Source: Bin55 sp963667455
Lineage (GTDB): Bacteria; Pseudomonadota; Gammaproteobacteria; Pseudomonadales; Azotimanducaceae
DNA: 64,000 nt
Direction: 5' to 3'
NCBI GenBank assembly: GCA_963667455.2
Contig: CAXXFR010000019.1
Span: 372,001 to 436,000, forward strand
Under the pieces are notes generated by a model, which was not told where the DNA came from, searched no databases, and saw only the letters and a program-made list of their open reading frames with translations. Every line of letters starts with the position of its first letter. Position 1 is the first letter of the stretch. The position numbers and the translations under genes are program-made. Below are positions 27,405 to 35,732 of this stretch, in pieces.

Positions 27405-27644
27405 CTATTGGAATTCGCTGAGTACAGGCACTGGATTGGAGCTTGCAGTCAAGGAGCTTGTCGCGACTGTTTCGGGTTCGAGTTCAGTTCCAAAGTCTGG
27501 AATCTGCATTCCGAAGTGAAGGAGATCGCTTGGTTGCATATCCTTAGTTTCAGGTAGCCCAATGGACCATTGACTTCGGTTGACTCTGTCTGAGAATCGA
27601 ATCCCATGTTGCGCACCTACAACACTTAGGGTTACACTCCGCAT
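27405..27644 (-). CDS. Hypothetical protein, 79 residues
   Basis: Not recognised. ATG 27644 to TAG at 27405-27407, starting MRSVTLSVVGAQHGIRFSD and containing LHFGMQIPDFGTELEPETV. No export signal. It leads a same-strand set with the 111-residue ORF. Only 32 bases separate its start from a divergent ORF at 27677, which leaves little room for two promoters, so one of the two may be spurious. Confidence 0.35.
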   Translation of the reverse strand: MRSVTLSVVGAQHGIRFSDRVNRSQWSIGLPETKDMQPSDLLHFGMQIPDFGTELEPETVATSSLTASSNPVPVLSEFQ

Positions 27645-27676
27645 TCCAATGGTGCTGCAACAGGTTCGGCCACGCT

Positions 27677-27916
27677 ATGAATCGCTTTCCAATCGTGGGT
27701 TGGTTGCTGAGCTTCTTGCTCAATCTCTTTCTCTCCATTCCTTTCTGGTTCTTCTGGAGTGTGTGTGGAATCGGAGAGAGCTTCTTTTCCTGGCTGCCCG
27801 AGCCATTTCATTCGCCGGGTCTGCTATCCGTTGTCGGACTGTTCATTTGCATTGAGATCATTCGAACGGTGATTTTTCCACGAGCTGACTGGGACGAAGA
27901 TCGCGGGAAGGATTAG
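27677..27916 (+). CDS. Small inner-membrane protein, 79 residues
   Basis: A short, very hydrophobic protein with two predicted membrane helices (about residues 5-32, VGWLLSFLLNLFLSIPFWFFW, and 46-66, LLSVVGLFICIEIIRTVIF) and a charged C-terminus (DWDEDRGKD). The family is not recognised. The ribosome site is poor. It ends about 100 bases before leuC. The hydrophobic pattern makes it more likely real than chance. Confidence 0.45.
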   Translation: MNRFPIVGWLLSFLLNLFLSIPFWFFWSVCGIGESFFSWLPEPFHSPGLLSVVGLFICIEIIRTVIFPRADWDEDRGKD

Positions 27917-27954
27917 CAACCATTCCGACATCAGTCTAGTTAACAGGCGGCACA

Positions 27955-27960
27955 TATAAT
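27955..27960 (+). promoter_or_regulatory. Possible -10 element for the leu operon
   Basis: A perfect TATAAT at 27955-27960, 58 bases before the leuC ATG at 28019, in the gap after the small membrane ORF. The expected -35 position (about 27932-27937) is poor, so an activator may be involved. No leucine-rich leader peptide or attenuator hairpin is seen between it and leuC. Confidence 0.4.
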
Positions 27961-28018
27961 TTCGGTGCCGGCTGTACCGGGCCGACACCCCCCAAACCTA
28001 ACGCCTTTCTCTTCTCCT

Positions 28019-29431
28019 ATGGCTCAAACACTCTACGACAAAATCTGGGATGGGCACTACGTTGGAACCCGAGAGGACGGTCTCGACCTGCTGTACATCG
28101 ATCGCCATCTGCTGCATGAGGTTACATCCCCCCAAGCATTTGAGGGTCTCTCTTTTGCTAGCCGCAAGCCTTGGAGACTCGCAGCTAATCTAGCGACGGT
28201 TGACCACAGCATTCCCACGACTGATCGGTCTTCTGGAGTCGAAGGCATCGAAGATCCAATTGCTCGTGAGCAAGTTGAGGTGTTGAACGCGAATTGTGAT
28301 GCTTTCAACGTTCGGTACTTCGACATGCACGATTCGCGGCAGGGCATAGTTCATGTTGTGGGTCCCGAACAGGGAGCAACTTTGCCGGGTATGACGATCG
28401 TTTGTGGCGACTCGCACACTTCCACACACGGTGCATTCGGTGCGCTTGCTCATGGCATTGGTACTTCGGAGGTCGAACACGTACTGGCAACGCAATGTTT
28501 GGTCCAGCAAAAGAGCGGAAACATGAAAGTAGAGGTCGTCGGATCTCTACCGAAGTGGTGTACGGCAAAAGACGTAATTCTTGCGCTCATCCGCAAAATC
28601 GGCATCGCAGGAGCTACCGGTCACACCATCGAGTATTGCGGGCAAGCCATCTCCAACCTCTCAATGGAAGGTCGAATGACTGTCTGCAACATGTCGATTG
28701 AAGCTGGCGGCCGTGCCGGACTAGTCGGGGTCGATGACACGACTTTCAAATATTTGGAAGCCAGACCATTTGCGCCTTCAGGAACATTGTGGAACGAGGC
28801 AGTTGATTCCTGGAGACAGTTAAATTCCGATCCCGATGCGAAGTACGACGTCGTCACAAAGCTCGATGTCGACAGTCTTGCCCCTCAAGTTAGTTGGGGA
28901 ACCAATCCAGAGCTTGTTGTCGGCATCGACGAAACTGTGCCTTCACCGGATGAATTCGACGACGAAGCCAAGGCCGAGACTGCAGAAAGAGCATTGGCGT
29001 ACATGGATTTGACTCCCGGTATGCCAATGTCGGATGTTCAGATTGACAAGGTGTTTATTGGGTCTTGTACTAATGCACGCATCGAGGACCTAAGAGAAGC
29101 AGCATCAGTTGCTGCAAACCGGCGCGTTGCTTCGAATATCAAACACGCCTATGTCGTACCCGGTTCGGGATTGGTCAAGCGTCAAGCCGAGAAGGAAGGA
29201 CTCGATGAGATTTTCCGTTCGGCAGGCTTCGATTGGCGAGAGCCTGGATGTTCGATGTGCTTGGCGATGAACAACGACCGCCTCTATCCGGGCGAACGTT
29301 GCGCTTCAACTTCAAACCGCAACTTTGAAGGACGACAAGGGCACATGGGCCGAACGCACTTGGTGAGTCCGGCATCCGCCGCCGCGTGTGCCATTGCAGG
29401 TCGATTGGCCGACGTTCGAGACTACCTGTGA
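28019..29431 (+). CDS. leuC: 3-isopropylmalate dehydratase, large subunit
   Basis: Aconitase-family enzyme that isomerises 2-isopropylmalate to 3-isopropylmalate in leucine synthesis, with LeuD. I chose ATG 28019 (MAQTLYDKIWDGHYV), giving 470 residues; upstream in-frame codons are not family-like. Substrate-site motif VCGDSHTSTHGAFGALAHGIG, and iron-sulfur ligands in VFIGSCTNARIEDL and EPGCSMCLAMN. The FEGRQGHMGRTHLVSPASAAACAI C-terminus is typical. There is no obvious ribosome site. The stop overlaps the leuD ATG by one base. Confidence 0.97.
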   Translation: MAQTLYDKIWDGHYVGTREDGLDLLYIDRHLLHEVTSPQAFEGLSFASRKPWRLAANLATVDHSIPTTDRSSGVEGIEDPIAREQVEVLNANCDAFNVRYFDMHDSRQGIVHVVGPEQGATLPGMTIVCGDSHTSTHGAFGALAHGIGTSEVEHVLATQCLVQQKSGNMKVEVVGSLPKWCTAKDVILALIRKIGIAGATGHTIEYCGQAISNLSMEGRMTVCNMSIEAGGRAGLVGVDDTTFKYLEARPFAPSGTLWNEAVDSWRQLNSDPDAKYDVVTKLDVDSLAPQVSWGTNPELVVGIDETVPSPDEFDDEAKAETAERALAYMDLTPGMPMSDVQIDKVFIGSCTNARIEDLREAASVAANRRVASNIKHAYVVPGSGLVKRQAEKEGLDEIFRSAGFDWREPGCSMCLAMNNDRLYPGERCASTSNRNFEGRQGHMGRTHLVSPASAAACAIAGRLADVRDYL

Positions 29432-30090
29432 TGGTAGATTCCAGCGGACTTCGGACATTCATCAACCACAGGGGTGTGGTCTGTCCACTGAACAGAGCGA
29501 ATGTCGACACTGATCAGATCATTCCGAAGCAGTTTCTCAAGTCGGTGAAACGAACCGGATTTGGGAGCAACCTCTTCGATGCATGGCGCTTTCAAGATGA
29601 AGGCGAAATTGGAAAAACGGATCGTAAGGAGAACCCGAAATTTGTTCTCAATGACCCACGCTATCGTGAAGCGTCGATATTGTTGGCACGACGTAACTTT
29701 GGTTGCGGCTCGAGTCGAGAGCACGCAGTTTGGGCATTGATGCAATACGGGTTTCGGTGTGTCCTAGCACCATCCTTTGCGGATATCTTCTTCAACAATT
29801 GCATCAATAACGGACTATTACCTGTTGTTTTAGAAGAAGAACAAATCGAAGACCTGTTCGAAAGTGCAGGTGGCGAACAAGCACTCGAATTGACGGTTGA
29901 CTTGGAAAATCAACTGGTTTCTTCCGAGCACGTAGACGAGATTGCATTCGCAATCGATGCCAAATCGCGCAAGCGATTGATGGAAGGAATGGATGAGATC
30001 GCCTTGACCTTGCGCCACAGCGACCAGATCCGAAAATTCGAGGAGCAACATCGCCAGCGCATGCCTTGGTTGTTTGCTGACTCCCCGTGA
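29431..30090 (+). CDS. leuD: 3-isopropylmalate dehydratase, small subunit
   Basis: The swivel-domain partner of LeuC. ATG 29431 overlaps the leuC stop (TGATG), giving 219 residues (E. coli 201). Conserved blocks: NVDTDQIIPKQFLKSVKRTGFG near residues 25-46 and NFGCGSSREHAVWALMQYGFRCVLAPSFADIF in mid-protein, with the substrate-binding SSRE. The C-terminus ends RQRMPWLF. Its GTGA junction with leuB indicates coupling. Confidence 0.96.
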   Translation: MVDSSGLRTFINHRGVVCPLNRANVDTDQIIPKQFLKSVKRTGFGSNLFDAWRFQDEGEIGKTDRKENPKFVLNDPRYREASILLARRNFGCGSSREHAVWALMQYGFRCVLAPSFADIFFNNCINNGLLPVVLEEEQIEDLFESAGGEQALELTVDLENQLVSSEHVDEIAFAIDAKSRKRLMEGMDEIALTLRHSDQIRKFEEQHRQRMPWLFADSP

Positions 30091-31190
30091 TTTCTCGATC
30101 CAGTTTCGAAATCCTCGTTCTCGCAGGCGACGGCATAGGTGCCGAGATCATGCCTCATGCCTTGCGAGTCATGGAGTCGGCGGCTGAAGGAGAAATGGAC
30201 CTAGCACTGTCGTTTGCCGATTTTGGCGGATGCGCCATCGATCGCCACGGTGTGCCGATGACCGACGATACGTTTTGGCAAGCTCAACAAGCGGATGCTG
30301 TGTTGCTGGGTGCGGTCGGTGGTCCGAAATGGGATGGACTACCTGTTGACCAGAAACCGGAAAAGGGACTACTCGGTCTTCGAGCAGGCTTGGATTGTTT
30401 TGCGAATCTGAGGCCGGCCCTGACCTTCGCGCCGTTGGCAGAAGCATCGACGTTGAAGACCGAACTCGTCGCTGGTCTGGACATCTTGATCGTTCGCGAA
30501 CTGACCGGTGGTGTCTACTTTGGCGAACCGAGGGGAGTTGAAGTACGTGACAACCTCCGAACTGGATTCAACACGTTCATCTATGACGAATCCGAGATCG
30601 AACGCGTATCCAAAATGGCATTTGAATTGGCGCGCAAGCGCAATTCCAAAGTTTGTTCAGTGGACAAGGCGAACGTACTCGAAGTCACTCAGTTGTGGCG
30701 GGATGTCGTCGAGGAAGTGCATGGCGACTACAAGGATGTGGAATTGAGCCACATGTACGTGGACAACGCAGCGATGCAGCTGGTGCGAATGCCGAAGCAG
30801 TTTGACGTGATCGTCACAGGAAACATGTTTGGCGACATTCTTTCGGATGTCGCAGCAATGTTGACGGGCTCGTTGGGAATGTTGCCGAGTGCCTCTTTGA
30901 ATGCTGCATCTGAAGGTATCTATGAGCCCGTACACGGAACAGCCCCTGATATTGCTGGTCAGAACACTGCGAACCCACTTGCCACCATACTCTCCATCGC
31001 CATGATGTTTCGATACAGTTTGAATGCATCGACCATTGCGGATCAAATTGAGTCTGCGGTGGATCGAGTCTTGGATCGTGGTCTTCGCACCGCTGACATC
31101 ATGCCGCTTGAGCAGACATCGAAAATCGAGCGGGTAGGAACCGATCGGATGGCGGATGCAGTGATCGAAGAACTAGAGGCAATCCGATGA
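30087..31190 (+). CDS. leuB: 3-isopropylmalate dehydrogenase
   Basis: NAD-dependent oxidative decarboxylation of 3-isopropylmalate to 2-oxoisocaproate, third leucine-specific step. It is 367 residues from GTG 30087, overlapping the leuD stop. Motifs: VLAGDGIGAEIMP at the N-terminus, LGAVGGPKWD, the RELTGGVYFGEPRG substrate loop, catalytic Lys in VDKANVLEVTQLW, the metal-binding region VTGNMFGDILSDVAAMLTGSLGMLPSASL, and EPVHGTAPDIAGQNTANP for NAD. leuA is not in the window. Confidence 0.97.
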   Translation: MISRSSFEILVLAGDGIGAEIMPHALRVMESAAEGEMDLALSFADFGGCAIDRHGVPMTDDTFWQAQQADAVLLGAVGGPKWDGLPVDQKPEKGLLGLRAGLDCFANLRPALTFAPLAEASTLKTELVAGLDILIVRELTGGVYFGEPRGVEVRDNLRTGFNTFIYDESEIERVSKMAFELARKRNSKVCSVDKANVLEVTQLWRDVVEEVHGDYKDVELSHMYVDNAAMQLVRMPKQFDVIVTGNMFGDILSDVAAMLTGSLGMLPSASLNAASEGIYEPVHGTAPDIAGQNTANPLATILSIAMMFRYSLNASTIADQIESAVDRVLDRGLRTADIMPLEQTSKIERVGTDRMADAVIEELEAIR

Positions 31191-32206
31191 ACGCCGTCAA
31201 TGTTGCTGTCGCCGGAGCGACCGGGGCGGTTGGCGAGGCGATGTGCGAAATCCTTGCCGAACGAGACTTTCCACTTGGCGACCTGAGGCTGCTTGCCAGC
31301 CAACGCTCCGCCGGAAAGCGGGTTCGTTTCAAGAACCGCTACATTCGAGTCGAAGAACTTGCCGACTTCGACTTTTCAGACACCCAAATTGCGATGTTTT
31401 CGGCAGGAGGCTCGGTGTCGGGCGAATACGCTCCTCGGGCAGCCGAGGCAGGAGCTATCGTCGTCGATAACACGTCGTACTTTCGCTATCACGACGAAAT
31501 CCCGCTCGTGGTGCCCGAAGTGAACTCGCATCGAATCCAAGCGGGCATCGACACGGGAATCATTGCGAATCCCAATTGTTCGACCATTCAAATGGTCGTG
31601 GCCTTGAAGCCAATCTACGATGCAGTTGGCATCGAACGCATCAACGTGGCCACCTATCAAGCGGTATCGGGAGCCGGGACGAAGGCGATAACCGAGCTGG
31701 CGGTGCAAACCGCCAACATTCTTAACGCCAAGGAAATCGAATCCGAAGTTGCGCCTGTTCAGATCGCATTCAATGCGATACCACAGATCAACGATTTTGA
31801 GCCCAACGGCTACACGACAGAAGAAATGAAGATGGTGTGGGAAACACAAAAGATCTTCGAGGATCCATTCATCAAGGTCAATCCAACGTGCGTGCGTATT
31901 CCTGTCTTCTTCGGTCACTCCGAAGCCGTGCACATCGAGACCCGGGACAAGATTTCTGCCGAAGATGCACAGCAGCTTCTTCGCGAAGCACCCAATGTCG
32001 AGCTCATTGATGAACGTTCACCCGGCGGCTATCCAACTGCGGTATTGAATGCAGCGGGAAACGACGCTGTTTTCGTCGGACGAGTCAGGGAAGACATCTC
32101 GTGTGAACGAGGCCTAAATCTTTGGGTCGTCTCCGACAACGTGCGTAAAGGTGCCGCATTGAACACCATCCAAATTGCGGAAAATCTCATTCCGCTTCTT
32201 GCTTGA
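31187..32206 (+). CDS. asd: Aspartate-semialdehyde dehydrogenase
   Basis: Reduces aspartyl phosphate to aspartate semialdehyde, the branch to lysine/diaminopimelate, methionine and threonine. It is 339 residues; the ATG overlaps the leuB stop (ATGA). NADP-binding VAVAGATGAVGEAMCE opens the protein. The nucleophile is Cys131 in ANPNCSTIQMV, so this is an active enzyme and not the catalytically dead USG-1-type paralog that can occupy this locus. The substrate-binding segment includes PTCVRIPVFFGHSEAVHIET with its active-site histidine. Confidence 0.95.
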   Translation: MNAVNVAVAGATGAVGEAMCEILAERDFPLGDLRLLASQRSAGKRVRFKNRYIRVEELADFDFSDTQIAMFSAGGSVSGEYAPRAAEAGAIVVDNTSYFRYHDEIPLVVPEVNSHRIQAGIDTGIIANPNCSTIQMVVALKPIYDAVGIERINVATYQAVSGAGTKAITELAVQTANILNAKEIESEVAPVQIAFNAIPQINDFEPNGYTTEEMKMVWETQKIFEDPFIKVNPTCVRIPVFFGHSEAVHIETRDKISAEDAQQLLREAPNVELIDERSPGGYPTAVLNAAGNDAVFVGRVREDISCERGLNLWVVSDNVRKGAALNTIQIAENLIPLLA

Positions 32207-32255
32207 CGAGTCAACGACCTGGGTCTGGTGCAGCTCTCGGCGTGCCATTGATTGG

Positions 32256-33098
32256 ATGTCCTACTACATTGCACTCGGAATCGAATACGCCGGTACGAAC
32301 TTCCGAGGAAGTCAGCGACAGAAGAGTGATCGAACAGTGCAATCGGAGTTGGAACAAGCACTATCTTCGGTAGCGAACGAAGAAATTCATATCGAACTTG
32401 CCGGTCGAACTGACAGTGGTGTGCACGCAATGCACCAAGTCGTGGCGTTTCAGACCACAGCCAGCCGTCCCAAATCAGCGTGGATTCGGGGCACGAATAC
32501 CCACATTCCAAATCGAGACCTTGCGGTACATTCCTGCGAGTCAGTTGAAGAGCAATTCGATCCACGCCGATCTGCAAGCTGGCGCCGTTACGTCTATATC
32601 TACGACGATGGAGAGATCATGCCCGCAATCGGTCGTGGAATGGTCTCCTGGTCGCCCAAACGGTTGGACCATGTCGCTATGCATACGCAAGCTGAAGACT
32701 TGATTGGAGAGCATGACTTTTCGTCATTTCGCGCCTCGGACTGTCAATCGAAGTCTCCAAACCGTTGCGTTCACTACTTGGCCGTCCATCGCATCGGCAG
32801 ATATGTTGTGATGGATATCGTCGCGAATGCATTCCTCTTTCGGATGGTTCGTAACATTGCTGGAACACTGGCTACAGCCTCGACTCAACGATATCCGAGT
32901 GTTGCAGAAGTACTGAAAGCACGAGATCGCGCTAAAGCACCGCCCACTGCACCTCCCGAAGGCTTGTACTTGGTACAGATTGCCTACGATAAGTACCCAT
33001 CCCTCGGAGCGTTTCGAATTCCTCCGGTTCTTTCCGCGCAGTGTGACCTCCAAACTTTCCAAACCTCTGACTTCCCAGACATTCGGAGCACTTTGTAA
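32256..33098 (+). CDS. truA: tRNA pseudouridine(38-40) synthase
   Basis: Converts uridines 38-40 in the anticodon arm of several tRNAs to pseudouridine. ATG 32256 gives MSYYIALGIEYAGTNFRGSQ and 280 residues; upstream codons overlap asd and do not match the family. The catalytic aspartate is in AGRTDSGVHAMHQVVAF. Other conserved parts are WRRYVYIYDDGE and IVANAFLFRMVRNIAGTL near the C-terminus. In Pseudomonas a fimV gene lies between asd and truA; here only 49 bases separate them. Confidence 0.95.
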   Translation: MSYYIALGIEYAGTNFRGSQRQKSDRTVQSELEQALSSVANEEIHIELAGRTDSGVHAMHQVVAFQTTASRPKSAWIRGTNTHIPNRDLAVHSCESVEEQFDPRRSASWRRYVYIYDDGEIMPAIGRGMVSWSPKRLDHVAMHTQAEDLIGEHDFSSFRASDCQSKSPNRCVHYLAVHRIGRYVVMDIVANAFLFRMVRNIAGTLATASTQRYPSVAEVLKARDRAKAPPTAPPEGLYLVQIAYDKYPSLGAFRIPPVLSAQCDLQTFQTSDFPDIRSTL

Positions 33099-33099
33099 C

Positions 33100-33726
33100 G
33101 TGGGCATTGTGGTCAAAATCTGTGGGATTACTCGCGTTGAGGATGCGCAGATTGCCTGCGAGGCAGGTTGCGACTTTGTGGGTCTGAATTTTGTGCCTGG
33201 AACGCCTCGATTTATCGCACCAGACGTAGGGAACGACATCGTTGCGCACTTGGACTCGGGTGTCCGATCTGTCGGTGTGTTCTGGAAACCATCCGCGCCC
33301 TTTGTCCAGTCAATCCTCGATTCGGTCGAACTCGATGTTTTGCAGTTCTCAGGGCCTGAATCGCCGGACTTCTGCTCACGATTTGATCGACCTTACATCA
33401 AGACCTTGCGGGTCGATGCCGAATTCTGCTATGACCGATTGGCAGCCGAGTATCAAGACGCTTGGGTTCATCTAATCGACTCCTTCGTCAAGGCAGTCCC
33501 AGGAGGGTCGGGAGTTTCTTTTGATTGGAACGTTTGGCCCAAGAAATCTAGCTTTCCCTTGATGCTGGCCGGAGGTCTCAACCCGGACAATGTTGGAGAA
33601 GCCATCGCGAAGACCCAACCTTGGGGAGTCGATGTGGCATCCGGTGTGGAGAGCAGCGATCCCCGGAGGAAGGATCCAGATCTGGTGCGAAAGTTCGTCT
33701 GTGAGGCACGCGGTGCCGATGTCTGA
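33100..33726 (+). CDS. trpF: Phosphoribosylanthranilate isomerase
   Basis: An Amadori-type isomerase of tryptophan synthesis with a TIM-barrel fold. GTG 33100, one base after the truA stop with GGAG about 11 bases upstream, gives about 208 residues starting MGIVVKICGITRVEDA, which includes the KICG catalytic cysteine motif. The general-acid aspartate is in HLIDSFVKAVPGGSG. Barrel-end LAGGLNPDNVGEAI and VDVASGVESSDPRRKD are standard. The end overlaps trpB by eight bases. Confidence 0.95.
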   Translation: MGIVVKICGITRVEDAQIACEAGCDFVGLNFVPGTPRFIAPDVGNDIVAHLDSGVRSVGVFWKPSAPFVQSILDSVELDVLQFSGPESPDFCSRFDRPYIKTLRVDAEFCYDRLAAEYQDAWVHLIDSFVKAVPGGSGVSFDWNVWPKKSSFPLMLAGGLNPDNVGEAIAKTQPWGVDVASGVESSDPRRKDPDLVRKFVCEARGADV

Positions 33727-34924
33727 TTCGACTCCTTACTCGGCGCCAGATGAATTGGGTTTCTACGGAAAGTTTGGCGGACGTTTCGTAGCCGAGACCC
33801 TCATGCACGCTCTGAAGGAATTGACCGACGTGTATCAGGCCTGCAAGGCGGACCCGCAATTTCGAGACAGACTCCACTCCGACCTTGAGCACTATGTAGG
33901 TCGTCCGACACCTCTCTACTTTGCCCAGTCCTTGACTGAATCCATAGGTGGTGGACGGATATTTCTTAAACGCGAAGACCTCAACCACACCGGTGCGCAC
34001 AAGATCAACAACACCGTCGGTCAAGCTTTACTTGCCGAGTGGATGGGTAAGAAGCGAATCATTGCCGAAACTGGTGCAGGTCAACACGGCGTGGCTACTG
34101 CGACAGTGTGTGCACGCATGAACTGCGAGTGCGTTATCTACATGGGCGAGTCCGATGTGCAACGACAAGCTCTAAATGTCTATCGGATGCGGTTGCTTGG
34201 GGCCGAAGTGCGAACCGTTTCAACAGGCTCGAGAACTCTCAAAGATGCCATGAACGAAGCCATGCGAGATTGGGTTACCAACATCGATACGACGCACTAC
34301 ATCATTGGCAGCGTAGCCGGACCGCACCCTTATCCGCTATTGGTTCGCGACTTCCAGTCGGTCATCGGGAGAGAAGCCAAGCAACAATGTTTGGAACAGA
34401 CTGGATCGTTGCCCGATGTGCTCATCGCTTGCGTGGGAGGTGGCTCAAACGCCATGGGTCTCTTCTATCCGTTTGTTGACGACGAAGTCGAGTTCATTGG
34501 TGTCGAAGCGGGTGGACTGGGCATTGAGACGGGCAAACATGCAGCCACTCTGAATTCCGGATCTCCGGGAGTCCTGCACGGTTCACACTCCTTCCTCCTT
34601 CAGGATTCCGATGGCCAAGTCGTGGAAACCGAGTCCATATCCGCCGGCTTGGACTATCCGGGAGTTGGACCAGAGCACTCGCACTGGAAGGAAACGGGAC
34701 GGGCGAAGTATGTGTCGGTTAGTAATGAGCAAGCGCTAAAAGCGTTTCACAGATTGAACAAGAGCGAAGGGATTCTCCCGGCATTGGAGTCGAGTCACGC
34801 ATTGGCGTATGCGATCGAGGAAGCGGCTCGCCGAGATGTAACGGACGTGATCGTTGTAAACCTGTCGGGCAGAGGAGACAAAGACATAGACATCGTCGCT
34901 CAGGAAGACGGAATCGCATTGTGA
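33719..34924 (+). CDS. trpB: Tryptophan synthase beta chain
   Basis: PLP enzyme joining indole and serine to form tryptophan. ATG 33719 overlaps trpF by eight bases and gives 401 residues. The PLP lysine is Lys95 in HTGAHKINNTVGQALLA. Other landmarks are RPTPLYFAQSL, AETGAGQHGVATAT with the catalytic glutamate nearby, the phosphate loop in CVGGGSNAMG, and LDYPGVGPEHSHW. The GTGA overlap couples it to trpA, with which it forms the indole-channelling complex. Confidence 0.97.
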   Translation: MSDSTPYSAPDELGFYGKFGGRFVAETLMHALKELTDVYQACKADPQFRDRLHSDLEHYVGRPTPLYFAQSLTESIGGGRIFLKREDLNHTGAHKINNTVGQALLAEWMGKKRIIAETGAGQHGVATATVCARMNCECVIYMGESDVQRQALNVYRMRLLGAEVRTVSTGSRTLKDAMNEAMRDWVTNIDTTHYIIGSVAGPHPYPLLVRDFQSVIGREAKQQCLEQTGSLPDVLIACVGGGSNAMGLFYPFVDDEVEFIGVEAGGLGIETGKHAATLNSGSPGVLHGSHSFLLQDSDGQVVETESISAGLDYPGVGPEHSHWKETGRAKYVSVSNEQALKAFHRLNKSEGILPALESSHALAYAIEEAARRDVTDVIVVNLSGRGDKDIDIVAQEDGIAL

Positions 34925-35721
34925 GTCGATTGGCTGGGATGTTCCGTAGTTGCTCAGAACAGCAGAGACGAGTGCTCGGTACATTCATCACTTCGGGAGA
35001 TCCGCTGCCGGAATCGACCGTTCCTGCCATGCATGCATTGGTCGCCGGTGGTGCTGACTTTCTTGAACTAGGGGTTCCATTCTCCGATCCGGAAGGTGAA
35101 GGACCAGCGATTCAACGCTCTTCGGAACGGGCGATTTCGAATGGTGTCACACTAGACGATGTGCTCGAGTTCGTGGGGGAGTTTCGCAAGAAAGATCGGC
35201 ACACTCCAGTGGTACTGATGGGATATCTCAATTCCTTTCTTGTTGCTGGTTACGAGTCGTTTGCATGTCAGGCTGCCGCTGTGGGAGTGGATGGACTGAT
35301 AGTTGTCAATCTGCCGCCAGAAAACGCAAGAGAACTGCAGTTTGAGTTGCGCCGCAATGAGATCGATCTCATTTTTCTTGTAGCGCCGACAACCAGTAGC
35401 GAACGCTGCAAGTACATCGTTGAGCAGGCAAGCGGGTTTGTCTATTTCGTTGCGCTCAAGGGAATTACTGGAGCTGACCACTTCAAGCCTGATGCTGTGC
35501 GTAGTCAGATTGTCCAGGTTCAGCGTCTGTCCAACATTCCCGTGGTCATGGGATTCGGAATCAAGACCCCTCAAGCTGCCCGCGACGCTTCAAGCATCGC
35601 CGATGGAATCGCAGTTGGAAGTGCAATCGTCGAGACCATGAACACGGAACTCCCGACCGAGCATCTTTGTGATGCACTCCAGCGTCAGGTATCGGCTCTT
35701 CGCCTGGCGATGGACGAGTAG
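34921..35721 (+). CDS. trpA: Tryptophan synthase alpha chain
   Basis: Cleaves indole-3-glycerol phosphate to indole and glyceraldehyde-3-phosphate. It is 266 residues from GTG 34921. The catalytic glutamate (Glu49 in FLELGVPFSDP) is present. The position equivalent to catalytic Asp60 is glutamate here, in DPEGEGPAIQ instead of the usual DP-x-A-D-G-P. Other parts look normal (GFVYFVALKGITGAD, VVMGFGIKTPQAA, DGIAVGSAIVE). The D-to-E change is conservative and may be lineage-typical. Eleven bases later comes folC. Confidence 0.95.
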   Translation: MSRLAGMFRSCSEQQRRVLGTFITSGDPLPESTVPAMHALVAGGADFLELGVPFSDPEGEGPAIQRSSERAISNGVTLDDVLEFVGEFRKKDRHTPVVLMGYLNSFLVAGYESFACQAAAVGVDGLIVVNLPPENARELQFELRRNEIDLIFLVAPTTSSERCKYIVEQASGFVYFVALKGITGADHFKPDAVRSQIVQVQRLSNIPVVMGFGIKTPQAARDASSIADGIAVGSAIVETMNTELPTEHLCDALQRQVSALRLAMDE

Positions 35722-35732
35722 TAAGAAGTCTC

